The notes under the pieces were generated by a model. That model searched no databases, was not told where the DNA came from, and was given only the letters and a program-made list of their open reading frames with translations. A stretch of 64,000 bases of DNA from Rhytidiadelphus loreus (taxonomy: Eukaryota; Streptophyta; Bryopsida; Hypnales; Hylocomiaceae): contig OX344763.1 of NCBI GenBank assembly GCA_947034895.1, forward strand, positions 69,583,093 to 69,647,092. Direction: 5' to 3'. The stretch's first letter is position 1, and each line of letters starts with the position of its first letter. Below are positions 61,907-64,000 of this stretch, piece by piece. A program made the translations under genes and the position numbers.

Positions 61907-64000
61907 ATGAGTTTAGGAATAAATGCAACTTGCACAAACATGTTTTACCATCTTCTTTACGTGAATTTCCGTGACATTATATTTCGTCGGGCAGTCATTA
62001 ACGTACAGGGCAAGAACGTTGCCTCAATTTTTAGTTTCACGCACAAAATCATTCAAAGTGACCACCCAAACGTGCATATTGTTTTGAATGCATGAGTTTA
62101 GGAAGAAATTCAACTTGCACAAACATGTTTTACCATCTTCTTTACGTGAATTTCCGTGACATTATATTTTGTTGGACAGTCATTAACGTACAGTGCATGA
62201 AACGATGCCCCAATTTTTAGTTTCACGCACAAAATCATTCAAAGTGACCACCCAAACGTGCATATTGTTTTGAATGCATGAGTTTAGGAATAAATGCAAC
62301 TTGCACAAACATGTTTTAGCATCTTCTTTACGTGAATTCTCGTGACATTATATTTTTCTGACAGTCATTAATGTAGAGGGCAAGAACGTTGCCTCAATTT
62401 TTAGTTTCACCCACAAAATCATTCAAAGTGACCACCCAAACGTGCATATCCTTGTGCATGCATGACTTTAGGAATAAATGCAACTTGCACAAACATGTTT
62501 TACCATCTTCTTTACGTGAATTTCCGTGACATTATATTTTGTCGGACAGTCATTAACGTACAGGGCAAGAACGTTGCCCCAATTTTTCGTTTCACGCACA
62601 AAATCATTCAAAGTGACCACCCAAACGTGCATATCCTTTTGCATGCATGAGTTTAGGAATAAATGCAACTTGCACAATCATGTTTTACCATCTTCTTTAC
62701 GTGAATTTCCGTGACAATATATTTTGTTGGACAGTCATTAACGTACAGTGCATGAAACGATGCCCCAATTTTTAGTTTCACGCACAAAATCATTCAAAGT
62801 GACCACCCAAACGTGCATATTGTTTTGAATGCATGAGTTTAGGAATAAATGCAAGTTGCACAAACATGTTTCACCATCTTCTTTACGTGAATTCTCGTGA
62901 CATTATATTTTTCTGACAGTCATTAAAGTACAGGGCAAGAACGTTGCCTCAATTTTTAGTTTCACCCACAAAATCATTCAAAGTGACCACCCAAACGTGC
63001 ATATCCTTTTGCATGCATGAGTTTAGGAATAAATGCAACTTGCACAAACATGTTTTACCATCTTCTTTACGTGAATTTCCGTGACAATATATTTTGTTGG
63101 ACAGTCATTAACGTACAGTGCAAGAACGATGCCCCAATTTTTAGTTTCACACACAAAATCATTCAAAGTGACCACCCAAACGTGCATATTGTTTTGAATG
63201 CATGAATTTACGAATAAATGCAACTTGCACAAACATGTTTTACCATCTTCTTTACGTGAATTTCCGTGACATTATATTTTGTCGGACAGTCATTAATGTA
63301 CAGGGCAAGAACGTTGCCTCAATTTTTAGTTTCACGCACAAAATCATTCAAAGTGACCACCCAAACGTGCATATTGTTTTGAATGCATGAGTTTAGGAAT
63401 AAATGCAACTTGCACAAACATGTTTTACCATCATCTTTACGTGAATTTCCGTGACAATATACTTTGTTGGACAGTCATTAACGTACAGTGCAAGAACGAT
63501 GCCCCAATTTTTATTTTCACGCACAAAATCATTCAAAGTGACCACCCAAACGTGCATATTGTTTTGAATGCATGAATTTACGAATAAATGCAACTTGCAC
63601 AAACATGTTTTAGCATCTTCTTTACGTGAATTCTCGTGACATTATATTTTTCTGACAGTCATTAATGTACAGGGCAAGAACGTTGCCTCAATTTTTAGTT
63701 TCACCCACAAAATCATTCAAAGTGACCACCCAAACGTGCATATCCTTGTGCATGCATGACTTTAGGAATAAATGCAACTTGCACAAACATGTTTTACCAT
63801 CTTCTTTACGTGAATTTCCGTGACATTATATTTCGTCGGACAGTCATTAACGTACAGGGCAAGAACGTTGCCTCAATTTTTAGTTTCACGCACAAAATCA
63901 TTCAAAGTGACCACCCAAACCTGCATATCCTTTTGCATGCATGAGTTTAGGAATAAATGCAACTTGCACAAACATGTTTCACCATCTTCTTTACGTGAAT
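61907..64000. repeat. Right-edge mosaic of R, N, N+, S and L monomers
   Basis: Units 62092-62646 match 47321-47875 at an offset of 14771 bp, including TTAATGTAGAGG and CCCCAATTTTTCG. Two units at 63202 and 63572 share a private ATGAATTTACG start. The unit at 63387 carries TTTTTATTTTC and ATATACTTTG. The array leaves the window mid-monomer with no sign of ending. Confidence 0.88.

Larger units (their letters stand above)
1..64000. repeat. Satellite DNA array, 184-186 bp monomer, about 346 complete copies
   Basis: The same unit repeats head to tail across the entire window without inversion or a non-satellite insertion. Using the ATGA at the unit start as phase mark, consecutive starts are 184, 185 or 186 bp apart throughout. 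The 63839 bp between the first mark (102) and the last (63941) fits only 346 units of those lengths. Partial monomers lie at 1-101 and 63941-64000. A typical unit is about 63% A+T. Unit length near a nucleosome repeat, single orientation and nested higher-order periodicity are the usual properties of eukaryotic centromeric satellites, so a centromeric or pericentromeric location is my inference. I do not recognise the family and cannot name the species. A plant is plausible, but fish and other animals also carry satellites of this length. Confidence 0.98.

Noticed and set aside
2135..63602. Antisense 69-codon open frames, mostly in N-type and GCCCC-bearing monomers
   Set aside because: They depend on the GCCCC change that removes an antisense stop and always fall at the same place in the monomer. 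Nothing suggests a promoter or a conserved product.
102..63944. Sense 62-codon (some 83 or 89 codon) open frames in many monomers as protein genes
   Set aside because: They repeat with the satellite and are broken by a one-base change in about half the units. They have no recognisable domain and vary freely at amino-acid-changing sites such as AATA(A/T)ATG. They are a by-product of the monomer sequence.
1..64000. CRISPR array
   Set aside because: Repeats are contiguous, 184-186 bp long and have no unique spacers.
1..64000. Solo LTR, transposon or telomere-like sequence inside the array
   Set aside because: The monomer phase never breaks, which leaves no room for an insertion, and no telomeric repeat was seen.

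Overview
The whole 64 kb window is one uninterrupted block of tandemly repeated satellite DNA. I find no supportable protein gene, RNA gene, transposon, CRISPR array or unique-sequence gap. The repeat unit is 184, 185 or 186 bp, and all copies run head to tail in the same orientation. Taking the ATGA at the start of each unit as the phase mark, the array is in register from position 102 to 63941. That span of 63839 bp can only be made of 184-186 bp units if it holds 346 complete monomers, with a partial monomer at each edge. A typical monomer (3424-3608) is about 37% G+C. It has seven CpG sites, roughly what its base composition predicts.

The length and head-to-tail homogeneity are typical of eukaryotic centromeric or pericentromeric satellites, and a monomer close to a nucleosome repeat is common in plants and also in some animals. 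I do not recognise the family, so neither the species nor the centromere role is established by the sequence. No telomeric, rDNA, retrotransposon or CENP-B-box-like sequence was seen.

Monomers fall into a few classes set by short diagnostic differences. S is 184 bp with TTTTTCTGACAG. L is 185 bp with TTTTGTCGGACAG. D is 185-186 bp with TTTTGACGGACAG. N is 185 bp with GACAATATA...TTGTTGG and ACGATGCCCC. N+ is 186 bp, an N monomer with GCATGAAACG. R is an L variant with TTTCGTCGG. T is an S variant with TTTGTCTG. The order of classes is not random and forms nested higher-order repeats (HORs).

Layout: 1-5452 alternates runs of S and L monomers. 5453-13745 is rich in S, with a 7-monomer segment repeated 2948 bp apart. 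13746-35505 is a large family of segmental copies built from a 4-monomer 740 bp module, an S run, an L/D group and a 368 bp dimer; the dimer is present 5, 2, 2 and 4 times at four places. 34767-38093 is an island of N monomers. 38094-43813 resembles the first 3 kb, with a block shared at a distance of about 41.13 kb. 43814-64000 is a mosaic of N, N+, R and S monomers with clear recent tandem duplications of 3137 bp (17 monomers), 2585 bp (14) and 1480 bp (8).

Nothing here acts as a set of cooperating genes. The biology on show is satellite turnover: unequal exchange, segmental tandem duplication, local conversion patches and hybrid monomers, plus a conserved pair of adjacent dyad symmetries in most monomers. 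Many monomers contain a 62-codon open frame whose stop overlaps the next start (ATGA). I treat these as by-products of the repeat, because about half the monomers are frameshifted by one base.
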